A DNA stretch of 64,000 nucleotides from Lentibacillus sp. CBA3610 (GTDB lineage Bacteria > Bacillota > Bacilli > Bacillales > Amphibacillaceae): assembly GCF_013373365.1 (NCBI RefSeq), contig NZ_CP035925.1, positions 806,001 to 870,000 of the forward strand. The letters run 5' to 3'. Shown one piece after another: positions 17,857-27,350 of the stretch. Each line of letters starts with the position of its first letter. Position 1 is the first letter of the stretch. The position numbers and the translations under genes are program-made. The notes under the pieces are model-generated. The model was given only the letters and a program-made list of their open reading frames with translations, was not told the DNA's origin and made no database searches.

Positions 17857-18345
17857 TCACTTAATAATTATTTTTTGAATACCTTTTATCGGGTTTTCAC
17901 GGTTGGATCCGTCCTTGTATAATAAATGAACCGGTCCGTCTTCTTTCAGTGGTTTTCCGTCCAGGGCAAATAATAAGTAACTTTCTTCAAGTGCTTTAAG
18001 TGAAATGGTTTCTTCACCATTTAACGTTTCAAGTGTGGCACTGTCAGCGTCTTCTTTAGCTTTACTATAGTTTAAAAATTCTGCTATTGGCATAACATAG
18101 GAATTTTCCAGGAATTTTTGCCCTTCCATCCGGGAGACACTTTTGTTAACAGGCGGATTTATCTTCTGTTGGTATACTGCCTGATCCCATCGCCTGGACG
18201 CTTTTACAAGTTCATCCTCGTCTTCTTGCTTATGTTCCCCACCGTTAAACGCTTCATCAAGTAATATTTTTCGGTCATCAAAAATCCATACAGTTGGATC
18301 TAATGTTATGCTATATGTGACATTTCCGGTTATTGGTACTATCAT
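17857..18345 (-). CDS. ylaL: YlaL-like protein
   Basis: A 162-residue soluble protein assigned to YlaL by position between ylaJ and ylaN and by similar size. It starts [20 protein letters not shown] and has a charged middle and an Asp/Gly-rich C-terminus ([20 protein letters not shown]). ATG at 18345 follows GAGGTG at nine bases; an upstream in-frame start lies within that site. No membrane or signal segment and no catalytic motif are evident. Function unknown. Confidence 0.7.
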   Translation of the reverse strand: MIVPITGNVTYSITLDPTVWIFDDRKILLDEAFNGGEHKQEDEDELVKASRRWDQAVYQQKINPPVNKSVSRMEGQKFLENSYVMPIAEFLNYSKAKEDADSATLETLNGEETISLKALEESYLLFALDGKPLKEDGPVHLLYKDGSNRENPIKGIQKIIIK

Positions 18346-18529
18346 GGTTCGACACCTCACAAATTATGTATTCTCAGGTAAGGATAGCAGAAATGAAGCG
18401 AAACTTCCATCAGTGACAATGATAAAATTTCTTTTATTTAAAAAGGCCTATATGCTGAATTTCATTTGCATTTTCACAGTACAAACGATAATATTATTTA
18501 TAAGGAAGTGTTTTAATGGAGGGATATTA

Positions 18530-18814
18530 TTGATTCCAGAGGTGACAGAAACACATCGTGAAAAAGCTTATGCCCTTCTGAAGGCTGATGCAGCTAAAAT
18601 ACACAAGCTTATAGAAGTGCAGATAGAGAATCTGACAAAGCCGCAATGCCCTCTATATGAAGAGGTTTTGGACACGCAAATGTTTGGTCTTTCAAGAGAA
18701 ATTGATTTTGCTGTACGGTTAAACTTAATCGATGAGAGTGAAGGTAAAGCGCTTCTCGAAAATTTGGAAAGGCAGCTCAATAGATTGCATGAGGCAGCAC
18801 AAAATTCTGTGTGA
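18530..18814 (+). CDS. ylaN: YlaN, iron-homeostasis-associated protein
   Basis: A 94-residue helical protein, very conserved in Firmicutes. The stretch [20 protein letters not shown] followed by [15 protein letters not shown] is nearly the same as in B. subtilis YlaN. In staphylococci and bacilli YlaN has been linked to Fur and iron availability; that role is known of the family, not seen here. TTG at 18530 follows GGAGGGA. Upstream in-frame codons lack a site, so the longer frame from 18308 is not used. It is followed by a terminator. Confidence 0.92.
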   Translation: MIPEVTETHREKAYALLKADAAKIHKLIEVQIENLTKPQCPLYEEVLDTQMFGLSREIDFAVRLNLIDESEGKALLENLERQLNRLHEAAQNSV

Positions 18815-18835
18815 TGATTTATTTAGTGCAGTGAA

Positions 18836-18872
18836 AACTTTGCCTGATTGGACAGCGGCAAGGTTTTTTTAT
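18836..18872 (+). terminator. Terminator of ylaN
   Basis: A stem AACTTTGCC / GGCAAGGTT with a 12-base loop, followed by seven T residues. Confidence 0.8.
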
Positions 18873-18995
18873 TTAAACGTTGCAGCCATTAACAAAGCAG
18901 ATGATTGACATTATTTGAAATATTGGTTGAAAATATATGTTATACTTAAAAATATTCTGTTTCATCTGCTGTTACATATACTGGGGAGAAATAAG

Positions 18996-20201
18996 ATGGT
19001 CAAAAAATTAAAAGATTATGATTTTACGCTAATGATAACGCCAGTCCTTTTAGCGGCTTTTGGAATTGTCATGATCTATAGTGCCAGTATGGTCTTAGCA
19101 GTAGTCGAAGGTAATGAAAGCACGCATTATTTGGTAAGGCAAATCCAATGGTTTTTAATGGCGATGACGGGGTTTGTTCTGACAAGTTTAACTCCGTACA
19201 GGCATTATCAAAAATTAATTAAACTGATTATTATATTTGTTGTTGTAATGCTGGGTGCGGTACTTATTTTTGGCAGTACCGTCAATAATGCCAGGTCATG
19301 GTTTGATTTTGGGCCGATCAGTCTTCAGCCGGCAGAGTTTGCTAAATTGGGATTGATTATTTACCTTGCTTCTGTGTATTCAAAAAAACAAGCTTATATT
19401 AATGAGTTTAATAGAGGTGTATTGCCTCCATTAATCTTAACAGCAGTCATTTTAGCTTTAATTGTGCAGCAGCCTGATATTGGAACAGCTGCGATTATAT
19501 TTTTAATTGCCTGTTCTGTCATCTTTAGCTCTGGTATTCGCTTCAAGCATCTATTCATCCTCATATTTGTTGGACTGGCACTGGTTGCATTTGCAATCCC
19601 GAGTATGGTAACTGACGAACGTATCAGCAGATTTGCAGGTGCTTTCCAGCCATTTGAAGATCCGGATGATGATGGCTATCATTTGATTCAGTCATATTTA
19701 GCTATTGGTGGCGGCGGTCTGTCCGGAGAAGGACTGGGACAGAGTGTTCAAAAGCTTGGGTTTCTTCTGGAGCCGCATACTGACTTTATAATGGCCGTTG
19801 TTGCGGAAGAATTAGGGTTTGTTGGTGTGATTATTGTCGTCGGGATGTTATCCATTATTGTTATACGGGGACTGTTTATCGCCAGGAAGTGTTCCGATAG
19901 TTTTGGGTCATTACTGGCAATTGGCATATCATCAATGGTAGGTATTCAGGCATTCATTAATTTAGGGGCCATTACCGGTATCCTTCCCATTACAGGTGTT
20001 CCGCTTCCGTTTGTCAGTTACGGAGGGTCATCCCTTCTTGTTATGATGATTGCTATGGGGATTATGAATAACGTTGCGAAGTCAGTTAAGCAGCAAGAAC
20101 AGGAACCCGTCCCAGTTAATAAAGAGGTATCTGAAAATAGAGAATTCCGTAATAGAGGAGGAAGAACATGGGAGAGAGAAAACAGATCAATAAGGTTCTA
20201 G
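18996..20201 (+). CDS. ftsW: FtsW, SEDS peptidoglycan polymerase of the divisome
   Basis: A 401-residue polytopic membrane glycosyltransferase that polymerises lipid II at the division septum with PBP2B. Ten hydrophobic segments are apparent. SEDS signatures include SARSWFDFGPISLQPAEFAK (here NARSW), the polar stretch HLIQSYLAIGGGGLSGEGLG, PHTDFIMAVVAEELGF and the C-terminal GVPLPFVSYGGSSL. ATG at 18996 follows GGGGAGA and gives the B. subtilis length. Its position before pyc separates it from the sporulation paralogue SpoVE at 61.9 kb. The last 34 bases overlap pyc, so the two are likely cotranscribed. Confidence 0.93.
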   Translation: MVKKLKDYDFTLMITPVLLAAFGIVMIYSASMVLAVVEGNESTHYLVRQIQWFLMAMTGFVLTSLTPYRHYQKLIKLIIIFVVVMLGAVLIFGSTVNNARSWFDFGPISLQPAEFAKLGLIIYLASVYSKKQAYINEFNRGVLPPLILTAVILALIVQQPDIGTAAIIFLIACSVIFSSGIRFKHLFILIFVGLALVAFAIPSMVTDERISRFAGAFQPFEDPDDDGYHLIQSYLAIGGGGLSGEGLGQSVQKLGFLLEPHTDFIMAVVAEELGFVGVIIVVGMLSIIVIRGLFIARKCSDSFGSLLAIGISSMVGIQAFINLGAITGILPITGVPLPFVSYGGSSLLVMMIAMGIMNNVAKSVKQQEQEPVPVNKEVSENREFRNRGGRTWERENRSIRF

Positions 20202-23200
20202 TAGCAAATCGTGGAGAAATTGCTATACGTGTTTTTCGTGCATGTACTGAACTTAATATTCGTACAGTTGCCATCTATTCACAGGAGGATATCAGTTCCT
20301 ATCATCGATATAAAGCTGATGAGGCCTACTTGATCGGTGAGGGAAAGAAGCCGATTGATGCATACCTGGATATTGAGGGGATTATTGAGCTTGCCAAAAA
20401 TAAAGGCGTTGATGCCATTCATCCGGGTTACGGTTTTCTGTCTGAAAATATCGAATTCGCTAAACGCTGTGAAGAAGAGGGCATTGTTTTCATTGGGCCG
20501 ACCAGTGAGCATTTAAACATGTTTGGTGACAAAGTGAAGGCGAGAACTCAGGCTGTTAATGCAGGATTGCCGGTTATCCCCGGAAGTGATGGCCCTGTTT
20601 CATCATTGGATGAGGTTAAAGCGTTTGGCAGACAGCACGGTTATCCAATTATCATTAAAGCTTCACTGGGAGGCGGCGGCCGAGGTATGCGGATTGTCCG
20701 AAATGAGCAGTCGCTTGATGAAGCGTTTGACCGGGCAAAATCCGAAGCGAGAGCAGCCTTTGGCAGTGATGAAGTATACGTGGAAAAATTAATTGAAAAT
20801 CCGAAACATATTGAAGTTCAAATAATCGGCGACTCACACGGAAATACGGTTCATTTGTATGATCGTGATTGCTCGGTCCAGCGCCGGCATCAAAAAGTGG
20901 TTGAGGCCGCACCAAGTGTTTCACTGCCGGAGAATTTGAGAGATGATATCTGCCAGGCAGCAGTTGATCTTATGCAGAATGTGGATTATTTGAACGCCGG
21001 TACAGTTGAATTTTTAGTGACAGAAGATGCTTATTACTTTATAGAAGTTAATCCGCGTGTACAGGTTGAGCATACCATTACAGAAATGATAACAGGTGTC
21101 GATATTGTTCAGACACAGATTAAAATAGCTGCAGGGCAAAATATTCATGATTCTTCCATTGGGATCCCTGAGCAGGAGGACATGACAACACTGGGCTATG
21201 CTATTCAGTCACGTGTCACAACAGAAGATCCGCTGAATAACTTTATGCCGGATACCGGAAAAATCATGGCATACCGGACAGGCGGCGGCTTTGGTGTGCG
21301 TCTTGATGCCGGTGATGGATTTCAAGGAGCGGTTATTTCACCGCACTATGATTCATTATTGGTCAAGGTTTCGACATGGGCGCTGTCTTTTGAACAGGCT
21401 GCACAAAAAATGGTCAGAAATTTGAAAGAGTTCCGCATACGTGGTATTAAGACGAATATTCCATTTTTGGAAAATGTTATTTCACATGAACAGTTTTTAA
21501 CGGGTGAATACAGTACAACGTTTATTGACCAGTCACCGGAATTATTTGTATTCCCGAAACGAAAAGACCGTGGCACAAAAATGCTGACGTATATCGGGCA
21601 TACGACCGTGAATGGCTTTGAAGGCCTTCCTAAAAAAGAAAAGCCTTCTTTGATTTCACCACCGGTCCCTGAGGTTAATCAGCAGGAGAAAATACCTGAT
21701 GGAACGAAACAGATTCTTGATGACCACGGACCGGAATATTTGGCAGCTTGGCTGAAAGAGCATAATAAAGTCATGCTTACAGATACAACATTCCGTGATG
21801 CGCATCAGTCGCTGCTCGCTACACGGATCAGAACTAAAGATTTGGTACAGATTGCCGAACCGACTGCCCGCTTGCTGCCACAGTTGTTCTCTGTGGAGAT
21901 GTGGGGAGGTGCGACATTCGATGTTGCCTACCGCTTCCTCAAAGAAGATCCATGGCAGCGGTTATTAAAGATGCGTGAGAAAATGCCGAATGTATTATTG
22001 CAGATGCTCCTCCGTGCAAGTAATGCCGTCGGATATAAAAATTATCCGGACAACCTGATTAATGAATTTGTTGAAAAAAGTGCCACAGCAGGCATTGATG
22101 TCTTCCGTATTTTTGATAGTTTGAATTGGGTTGAGAGTATGAAACCGGCCATCCAGTCAGTAAGGGAAAATAACAAAATTGCAGAAGCATCCATGTGCTA
22201 TACCGGCAATATTCTGGATGTAGGGCGATCAAAATACGATCTTGACTATTACAAAAATCTGGCAAAGGATCTGGAACAATCAGGTGCACATATCCTTGGT
22301 ATCAAAGATATGGCAGGGCTCTTAAAACCGGAAGCAGCGTATCAGCTTATTTCCACGTTGAAGGAATCAGTTGATGTGCCGATTCATTTGCATACACATG
22401 ATACGAGTGGCAATGGTATCCATATGTATTCACGAGCCATTGAAGCTGGGGTTGATGCGGTCGATGTTGCCAATGCACCAATGGCGGGCATGACGTCCCA
22501 GCCAAGTGCCCAATCACTTTACCATGCATTGGAAGGGACGAGCCGCCAGCCGGACTTGAACATTGATTCCTATGAACAATTATCCCATTACTGGGAAGGG
22601 ATCCGGAACCATTATCAGGATTTCGAAAGCGGCCTGAAAGCACCGCATACTGAAATATACTTTCATGAAATGCCTGGTGGTCAGTACAGTAACTTACAGC
22701 AGCAGGCAAAAGCGGTTGGGCTTGAAGAACGCTGGAATGAAGTGAAAACCATGTTCAGACGGGTTAATGATATGTTTGGCGATATCGTTAAAGTAACACC
22801 TTCTTCAAAAATCGTTGGTGACATGGCGTTGTTCATGGTGCAAAATGATTTGAATGAAGATGATATATATGAACGAGGCGAATCGATTGATTTTCCTGAA
22901 TCCGTTATTGAATTTGTACAAGGGTTGATTGGCCAGCCGTATCAAGGTTTTCCAAAAGAGCTGCAGCGGATTATCTTAAAAGGCAAAGAACCGATTGACG
23001 TACGACCGGGTAAATTGCTTGACCCGATTGACTTTACGCAAATGCGTGATTCCCTTTTCAAATCACTTGACCGGCAGATTACCGACTTTGATCTGATTTC
23101 TTACGCGCTCTACCCGAAAGTATTTATGGATTACCATAAATTCCATGAAACATATGGCGACATTTCGGTGCTGGATACGCTAACCTTTTTTTACGGTATG

Positions 23201-23611
23201 AAATTGGACGAAGAAATTGAAGTGGAAATTGAGGAAGGGAAGACATTATTTGTCAAATTGATGTCGATTTCCGAACCGCGTTCAGACGGTACACGTGTTA
23301 TCTATTTTGAATTAAATGGTCAGGCAAGACAGGTTATTGTGAAAGACGAAGGTGTCAAGTCCAAGGTTGAAACGAGACCGAAAATTGACCAAAATAACGA
23401 AAAACAGATAGGTGCTACCATGCCGGGAACGGTTGTGAAAGTGGTTTGTGATAAAGGCGATGAAGTCCAGAAAGGTGACCACCTGCTAATAAATGAAGCC
23501 ATGAAGATGGAAACAACTGTTCAAGCGCCATTTTCCGGTGTCATAAAAGACGTATATGTAAAGAGTGGGGACACCATTGCAGTCAATGACTTACTGATTG
23601 AATTTGAATAA
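20168..23611 (+). CDS. pyc: Pyruvate carboxylase
   Basis: A 1,147-residue biotin enzyme converting pyruvate, bicarbonate and ATP to oxaloacetate, refilling the TCA cycle. Domains in order: biotin carboxylase (about 1-450, with GGGGRGMRIV and HLYDRDCSVQRRHQK), carboxyltransferase (about 525-800, TDTTFRDAHQSLLATR with metal ligands and the IHLHTHDTSGN loop), the PYC tetramerisation/allosteric region, and a biotinyl domain with EAMKMETTV (biotin lysine near 1114). ATG at 20168 follows AGAGGAGGAAG and lies inside ftsW. Length and all key motifs are complete. Together with the PDH operon it sets pyruvate partitioning. Confidence 0.98.
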   Translation: MGERKQINKVLVANRGEIAIRVFRACTELNIRTVAIYSQEDISSYHRYKADEAYLIGEGKKPIDAYLDIEGIIELAKNKGVDAIHPGYGFLSENIEFAKRCEEEGIVFIGPTSEHLNMFGDKVKARTQAVNAGLPVIPGSDGPVSSLDEVKAFGRQHGYPIIIKASLGGGGRGMRIVRNEQSLDEAFDRAKSEARAAFGSDEVYVEKLIENPKHIEVQIIGDSHGNTVHLYDRDCSVQRRHQKVVEAAPSVSLPENLRDDICQAAVDLMQNVDYLNAGTVEFLVTEDAYYFIEVNPRVQVEHTITEMITGVDIVQTQIKIAAGQNIHDSSIGIPEQEDMTTLGYAIQSRVTTEDPLNNFMPDTGKIMAYRTGGGFGVRLDAGDGFQGAVISPHYDSLLVKVSTWALSFEQAAQKMVRNLKEFRIRGIKTNIPFLENVISHEQFLTGEYSTTFIDQSPELFVFPKRKDRGTKMLTYIGHTTVNGFEGLPKKEKPSLISPPVPEVNQQEKIPDGTKQILDDHGPEYLAAWLKEHNKVMLTDTTFRDAHQSLLATRIRTKDLVQIAEPTARLLPQLFSVEMWGGATFDVAYRFLKEDPWQRLLKMREKMPNVLLQMLLRASNAVGYKNYPDNLINEFVEKSATAGIDVFRIFDSLNWVESMKPAIQSVRENNKIAEASMCYTGNILDVGRSKYDLDYYKNLAKDLEQSGAHILGIKDMAGLLKPEAAYQLISTLKESVDVPIHLHTHDTSGNGIHMYSRAIEAGVDAVDVANAPMAGMTSQPSAQSLYHALEGTSRQPDLNIDSYEQLSHYWEGIRNHYQDFESGLKAPHTEIYFHEMPGGQYSNLQQQAKAVGLEERWNEVKTMFRRVNDMFGDIVKVTPSSKIVGDMALFMVQNDLNEDDIYERGESIDFPESVIEFVQGLIGQPYQGFPKELQRIILKGKEPIDVRPGKLLDPIDFTQMRDSLFKSLDRQITDFDLISYALYPKVFMDYHKFHETYGDISVLDTLTFFYGMKLDEEIEVEIEEGKTLFVKLMSISEPRSDGTRVIYFELNGQARQVIVKDEGVKSKVETRPKIDQNNEKQIGATMPGTVVKVVCDKGDEVQKGDHLLINEAMKMETTVQAPFSGVIKDVYVKSGDTIAVNDLLIEFE

Positions 23612-23619
23612 ACAAAAAA

Positions 23620-23830
23620 GGCTTTTTACGTAAACCGTGTTGTTTCATTTGATAAAGAATGCGACCATAGTGAAATATTTGTGTGCAACAATACCGCTCC
23701 GGAGATACGCTTCGCTTTCCGCGGGCGGCTGGTGAGCCCAGTGGCTAAAGAAACTTCCTAATATTGCTAGCTAATGACGTCATTTTACGTCGAAGTATAT
23801 GGATTCTGTGCCGTTAACAACAATTAAAAA
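23620..23830. repeat. Eroded MITE-like repeat, copy C
   Basis: It follows pyc directly. GGCTTTTTACGTAAACC, AATGCGACCATAGTGAAATA, CAATACCGCTCCGGAGATAC and CGCTTTCCGCGGGCGGC align with the left arms of copies D and E. On the right GTATATGGATTCTGTG matches the right-end block TTTATGGATTTTGTG. The ends are degraded and no target duplication is recognisable, so this looks like an old copy. Confidence 0.55.
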
Positions 23831-23840
23831 GTTAAAAAGA

Positions 23841-23870
23841 AAGGGTAACGGCTATTTGCCGTTACCCTTT
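23841..23870. terminator. Bidirectional terminator between pyc and ctaA
   Basis: A perfect stem AAGGGTAACGGC / GCCGTTACCCTT with a five-base loop, with A residues upstream and T residues downstream. It overlaps the last codons of ctaA. Confidence 0.85.
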
Positions 23871-24779
23871 CTCGTATTTTGCACTTCTTGATGACAGTAA
23901 AACAAAATAACTGAGCATTGCAAAGTAAATGGAGATGACGAGTGCGTGCATTAAGGCAATTCCGAGATCCAGCATTGTGAAAATGATCATTGCCCCGAAA
24001 AATACTTGCAATGTTATAAGTGAGGCGGTCGTAATCCACCCCCAAAACATGATGCGATTGCTCCGATACTGTCTTATCAGCTTAATAGCCAGGACAATTG
24101 TCCATATTAAGAGGACTGCGGCAGCCAATCTGTGTCCCATTTGAATCCATTGATCGACGCTGTAATTTGAGAATGATAATGGTGCATTGTTGTTGCAGAA
24201 TGGCCAGCTGCCACATACCAAATTCGCTTCAACGTGCCGGACCAGTGCACCAGTATAAACGACAATCATCGTGTATACGGTGATGGCATATATTTCAACC
24301 CGGTGTTTCTTTTGGATGATCAACGACGGTGCATCAAATTTTGTATCAATCTCAAATATTAATAGCATCAGCAGAAATATTGTTGCAAAAGAGATAAGTG
24401 AAATCCCGAAATGTGTTGCCATCATAAAGTCGGACTGATTCCATATAACGGCGCCAGCTCCGATTAATGCTTGTAAAATCAGGAAAAATGATGACATGAA
24501 TGCAAGAAATTTCACTTCCCGTATATGCCCCAGAAATATCCATGATAAAATAGATAATGCTAAAACAACAACCCCCATGATTCCCGAAACAAGGCGGTGA
24601 CTCAGTTCAATGACCAGTTCAGGTGTTATCTCTGACGGAAAAAGCTGTCCTTCACAAAGCGGCCAGCTTGCACCACAGCCCATACCTGAATCAGTTTTTG
24701 TGACAAGTGCACCACCGATTAAAACAAATACCATCCCCAATGAAGCAACTACAGAGAGCCATTTTAACATTCTAATCAT
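23862..24779 (-). CDS. ctaA: CtaA, heme A synthase (heme O hydroxylase)
   Basis: A 305-residue membrane protein with eight predicted helices that oxidises the C8 methyl of heme O to a formyl group. Conserved heme-ligand histidines are in ELSHRLVSG, MATHFGISL, QMGHRLAAA and ALMHALVIS. Cys pairs occur in the extracellular loops MGCGASWPLCEG and NLVCGSWPFCNN, which form a disulfide in Bacillus CtaA. ATG at 24779 follows GTGAGGC. It is divergent from ctaB, the classical arrangement, and supplies heme A to the caa3 oxidase encoded next door. Confidence 0.95.
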   Translation of the reverse strand: MIRMLKWLSVVASLGMVFVLIGGALVTKTDSGMGCGASWPLCEGQLFPSEITPELVIELSHRLVSGIMGVVVLALSILSWIFLGHIREVKFLAFMSSFFLILQALIGAGAVIWNQSDFMMATHFGISLISFATIFLLMLLIFEIDTKFDAPSLIIQKKHRVEIYAITVYTMIVVYTGALVRHVEANLVCGSWPFCNNNAPLSFSNYSVDQWIQMGHRLAAAVLLIWTIVLAIKLIRQYRSNRIMFWGWITTASLITLQVFFGAMIIFTMLDLGIALMHALVISIYFAMLSYFVLLSSRSAKYEKG

Positions 24780-25255
24780 AAGATTGCCTCACTTTATGTC
24801 TATTTATATTGCCACGTTTATATCATAATACGCTGGTCCAAATGCTTCAACTAAAATTCATTTACTTTTATTTTAAATTTTACCCGTTTCCACTGTAGAA
24901 ATGTAGAAAACTCTTGCATTCTTGGCCGTTGTTTGCTAGAAATATTGTAGGGGATATTGGCTTACATTCATACTTTCGTGCCCGCCCTCAAGGCAAACTA
25001 CATATATTGGATGTGATCTGTCAAAGGCTCTTTTCAGCCTTTCATTTTATTTTAGGTGTGCATTTCACAAATTTGTCACATCTAAACGATTGTCAAAAAC
25101 GCGTAACACAATGTAGTTAAATAGAATGTATGTGAATTCCATGATACAATCGGGTTAGTTTAGGGGATATTCCTGGGAACAGTTAGGTATGATAAGTCGT
25201 AGGCCTTCTGATTATTAAATGTCTTTTGTGGGGATGAAAAGGGGGGATAAAGGAA
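24780..25255. promoter_or_regulatory. ctaA-ctaB divergent control region
   Basis: A 476-base gap with no supported gene. It must hold the promoters of both ctaA and ctaB. On the plus strand a terminator-like hairpin AAAGGCT / AGCCTTT (25023-25042) followed by CATTTTATTTTA lies 210 bases before ctaB. It could end a short upstream transcript or act as an attenuator. Two TTGTCA motifs follow (near 25074 and 25092). In B. subtilis the ctaA-ctaB region is controlled by ResD and glucose repression; no binding site can be assigned here with confidence. Confidence 0.4.
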
Positions 25256-26197
25256 ATGGATAAAGTAGAGACAACTTCTTCGCCAATTCTTGATAAATCC
25301 GCTGTGGCCAGGAAGAATGCTGCGACATTTTTAGCAGACTTTAAAGCTTTGATAAAAGTAGGGATTGTGAACGCAAATCTAATCACAACATTTGCCGGTT
25401 TTTGGCTGGCAATTCACTTCACTAACGCTTCTTTTATGGCTAATTGGGATGTTTTTCTGCTGACAATGGCTGGGAGTGCACTGGTGATTGCAGGTGGATG
25501 TATCATGAACAATTGGTATGATGCTGATATTGACCCTGTTATGTCGAGGACCAAAACACGACCGACCGTAACAGGCAGCATACCGCTTAATCGTGCTCTC
25601 GTGATGGGGATTTTGTCGACTGCGCTTGGTATTGCTTTTCTTCTGATGACAACCATCCAGGCAGCTTTAATTGCTCTATTTGGCTGGGTTGTTTATGTGT
25701 TTTTGTATACGATGTGGTCCAAACGCAGGTATACGCTCAACACCGCAGTCGGCAGTTTTTCAGGAGCAGTTCCGCCATTAATCGGGTGGGCCGCTGTCGA
25801 TTCGGGTCTTCACATGATAGCTTATGTATTATTCCTTATTATGTTTATTTGGCAGACACCGCATTTCCTTGCGCTGGCCATGAAGAAAAAAAAGGAATAT
25901 AAAGCTGCTTCCATACCAATGCTACCTGTAGTACACGGTTTTGCCATAACCAAACGTCAAATCGTTGTGTACATTACATGTTTATTGCCACTTCCGTTTT
26001 TAATGGCATCATTGGGTACAACGTTCATGATTATAGCGACATTACTCAATGTTGGATGGCTGGCACTGGGCATCAGCGGTTTTTTCACAAAGAATGATTT
26101 GAAATGGGCAAACAGGATATTTATCTACTCATTGAACTATTTAACGATTATGTTCTTAATGATGGTTCTTGTAACACTTGAATTCCCCTTCAGTTAA
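25256..26197 (+). CDS. ctaB: CtaB, protoheme IX farnesyltransferase (heme O synthase)
   Basis: A 313-residue UbiA-type prenyltransferase that adds a farnesyl group to heme B, giving heme O for CtaA. The first Asp-rich motif is present as NNWYDADIDPVMSRTKTRP near residue 84. The second region reads WSKRRYTLNTAVGSFSGAVP, and TPHFLALAMKKKKEYKAASI gives the conserved cytoplasmic loop. Nine or so membrane helices are apparent. ATG at 25256 follows GGGGGGATAAAGG. It opens the cta cluster and is separated from ctaC by 63 bases. Confidence 0.96.
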   Translation: MDKVETTSSPILDKSAVARKNAATFLADFKALIKVGIVNANLITTFAGFWLAIHFTNASFMANWDVFLLTMAGSALVIAGGCIMNNWYDADIDPVMSRTKTRPTVTGSIPLNRALVMGILSTALGIAFLLMTTIQAALIALFGWVVYVFLYTMWSKRRYTLNTAVGSFSGAVPPLIGWAAVDSGLHMIAYVLFLIMFIWQTPHFLALAMKKKKEYKAASIPMLPVVHGFAITKRQIVVYITCLLPLPFLMASLGTTFMIIATLLNVGWLALGISGFFTKNDLKWANRIFIYSLNYLTIMFLMMVLVTLEFPFS

Positions 26198-26260
26198 GGT
26201 GATTCATATGATTATAACAAATTTATAATGATCTATAAGCAGAAAGAGAGGTATGAATAC

Positions 26261-27316
26261 ATGAAAGGTTGGACGGGAAAACTCCGTGCTTTTGCTCTGT
26301 TAGGTTTTGTGGCACTGGTGCTTTCAGCTTGCGGCAAAGAGAACCTGACTGCTCTTGATCCAAAAGGCTATGGGGCAGATCAATCACTATACTTAATTAT
26401 TCTGACTACCATTATTATGCTGTTTGTACTGGCCGTTGTTATGATTGTGTATACAATCGTACTGATCCGGTATCGTAAGAAGAAAGGCCAGGAAGACTAT
26501 ATACCAAAACAAGTTGAAGGCAACAGGACACTAGAAACTGTCTGGACGGTCATTCCGATTATTTTGCTCTTGATTATCGCAGTACCTACTGTTACTGCTA
26601 CGTTTGATTTAGCTGATGAATCGGCGGCAAGCGACAGTCTGAACATCGATGTAACCGGCAACCAATACTGGTGGCATTTCAATTACGATGGACAGGAAGT
26701 TCAAACAAGTCAGGATCTCTATATTCCGGTTGGTGAAAGAGTTTATTTAAACATGATGTCCTCTGATGTTATTCATTCATTCTGGGTACCAACGATTGCA
26801 GGTAAAATGGATGTGAACCCGGAAAACGAAAACACAATGTATATCGAGGCACATGAAGAAGGCGTTTATTGGGGGAAATGTGCTGAATTTTGCGGTCCTT
26901 CCCACTCACTCATGGACTTTAAAGTTATAGCGGTAAGCCCTGAGGAGTTCGACCAATGGCTGAACGATATGCAGAATGCTGATCCGGAACCAGAGCCGGA
27001 AAATGCTGTAGCACAGGAAGGACAGTCACTTTTCGAGGAAAATAACTGTATGTCCTGTCATGCGATTGGTTCTTCATCTGCGTCAATCGGTCCAAATCTG
27101 ACCAATTATGGGAACCGTTCCACACTCGCCGGTGTTGAAGACTTGAACAAGGAAAACCTTGTTGATTGGATTATGGATCCGGAAGCTTTGAAACCGGGGA
27201 ATAAGATGACCGGTCAATATCCGGAAGTATCAGAGAATGAAGCAGGGAAGATTGCAGAATATCTATTGCAATTAGATGAAACAGACATTACACCTGAAAG
27301 TGCAGGTAATGAATAA
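26261..27316 (+). CDS. ctaC: CtaC, caa3 oxidase subunit II with fused cytochrome c
   Basis: A 351-residue lipoprotein subunit that takes electrons from cytochrome c into the CuA centre. The N-terminus ends in LSAC (lipid-anchored Cys), followed by two membrane helices. The CuA domain contains HSFWVP, KCAEFCGPSHSLM (Cys near 207 and 211) and the Met ligand. A C-terminal cytochrome c domain has the heme motif CMSCH near 263 and a Met ligand in NKMTGQYPE. ATG at 26261 follows AGAGAGG and gives the correct signal peptide; an in-frame ATG 33 bases upstream has no site. First gene of ctaCDEF. Confidence 0.96.
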   Translation: MKGWTGKLRAFALLGFVALVLSACGKENLTALDPKGYGADQSLYLIILTTIIMLFVLAVVMIVYTIVLIRYRKKKGQEDYIPKQVEGNRTLETVWTVIPIILLLIIAVPTVTATFDLADESAASDSLNIDVTGNQYWWHFNYDGQEVQTSQDLYIPVGERVYLNMMSSDVIHSFWVPTIAGKMDVNPENENTMYIEAHEEGVYWGKCAEFCGPSHSLMDFKVIAVSPEEFDQWLNDMQNADPEPEPENAVAQEGQSLFEENNCMSCHAIGSSSASIGPNLTNYGNRSTLAGVEDLNKENLVDWIMDPEALKPGNKMTGQYPEVSENEAGKIAEYLLQLDETDITPESAGNE

Positions 27317-27350
27317 AAGGGATGGAAGATTTTAAAGGGAGGTTAAAATT

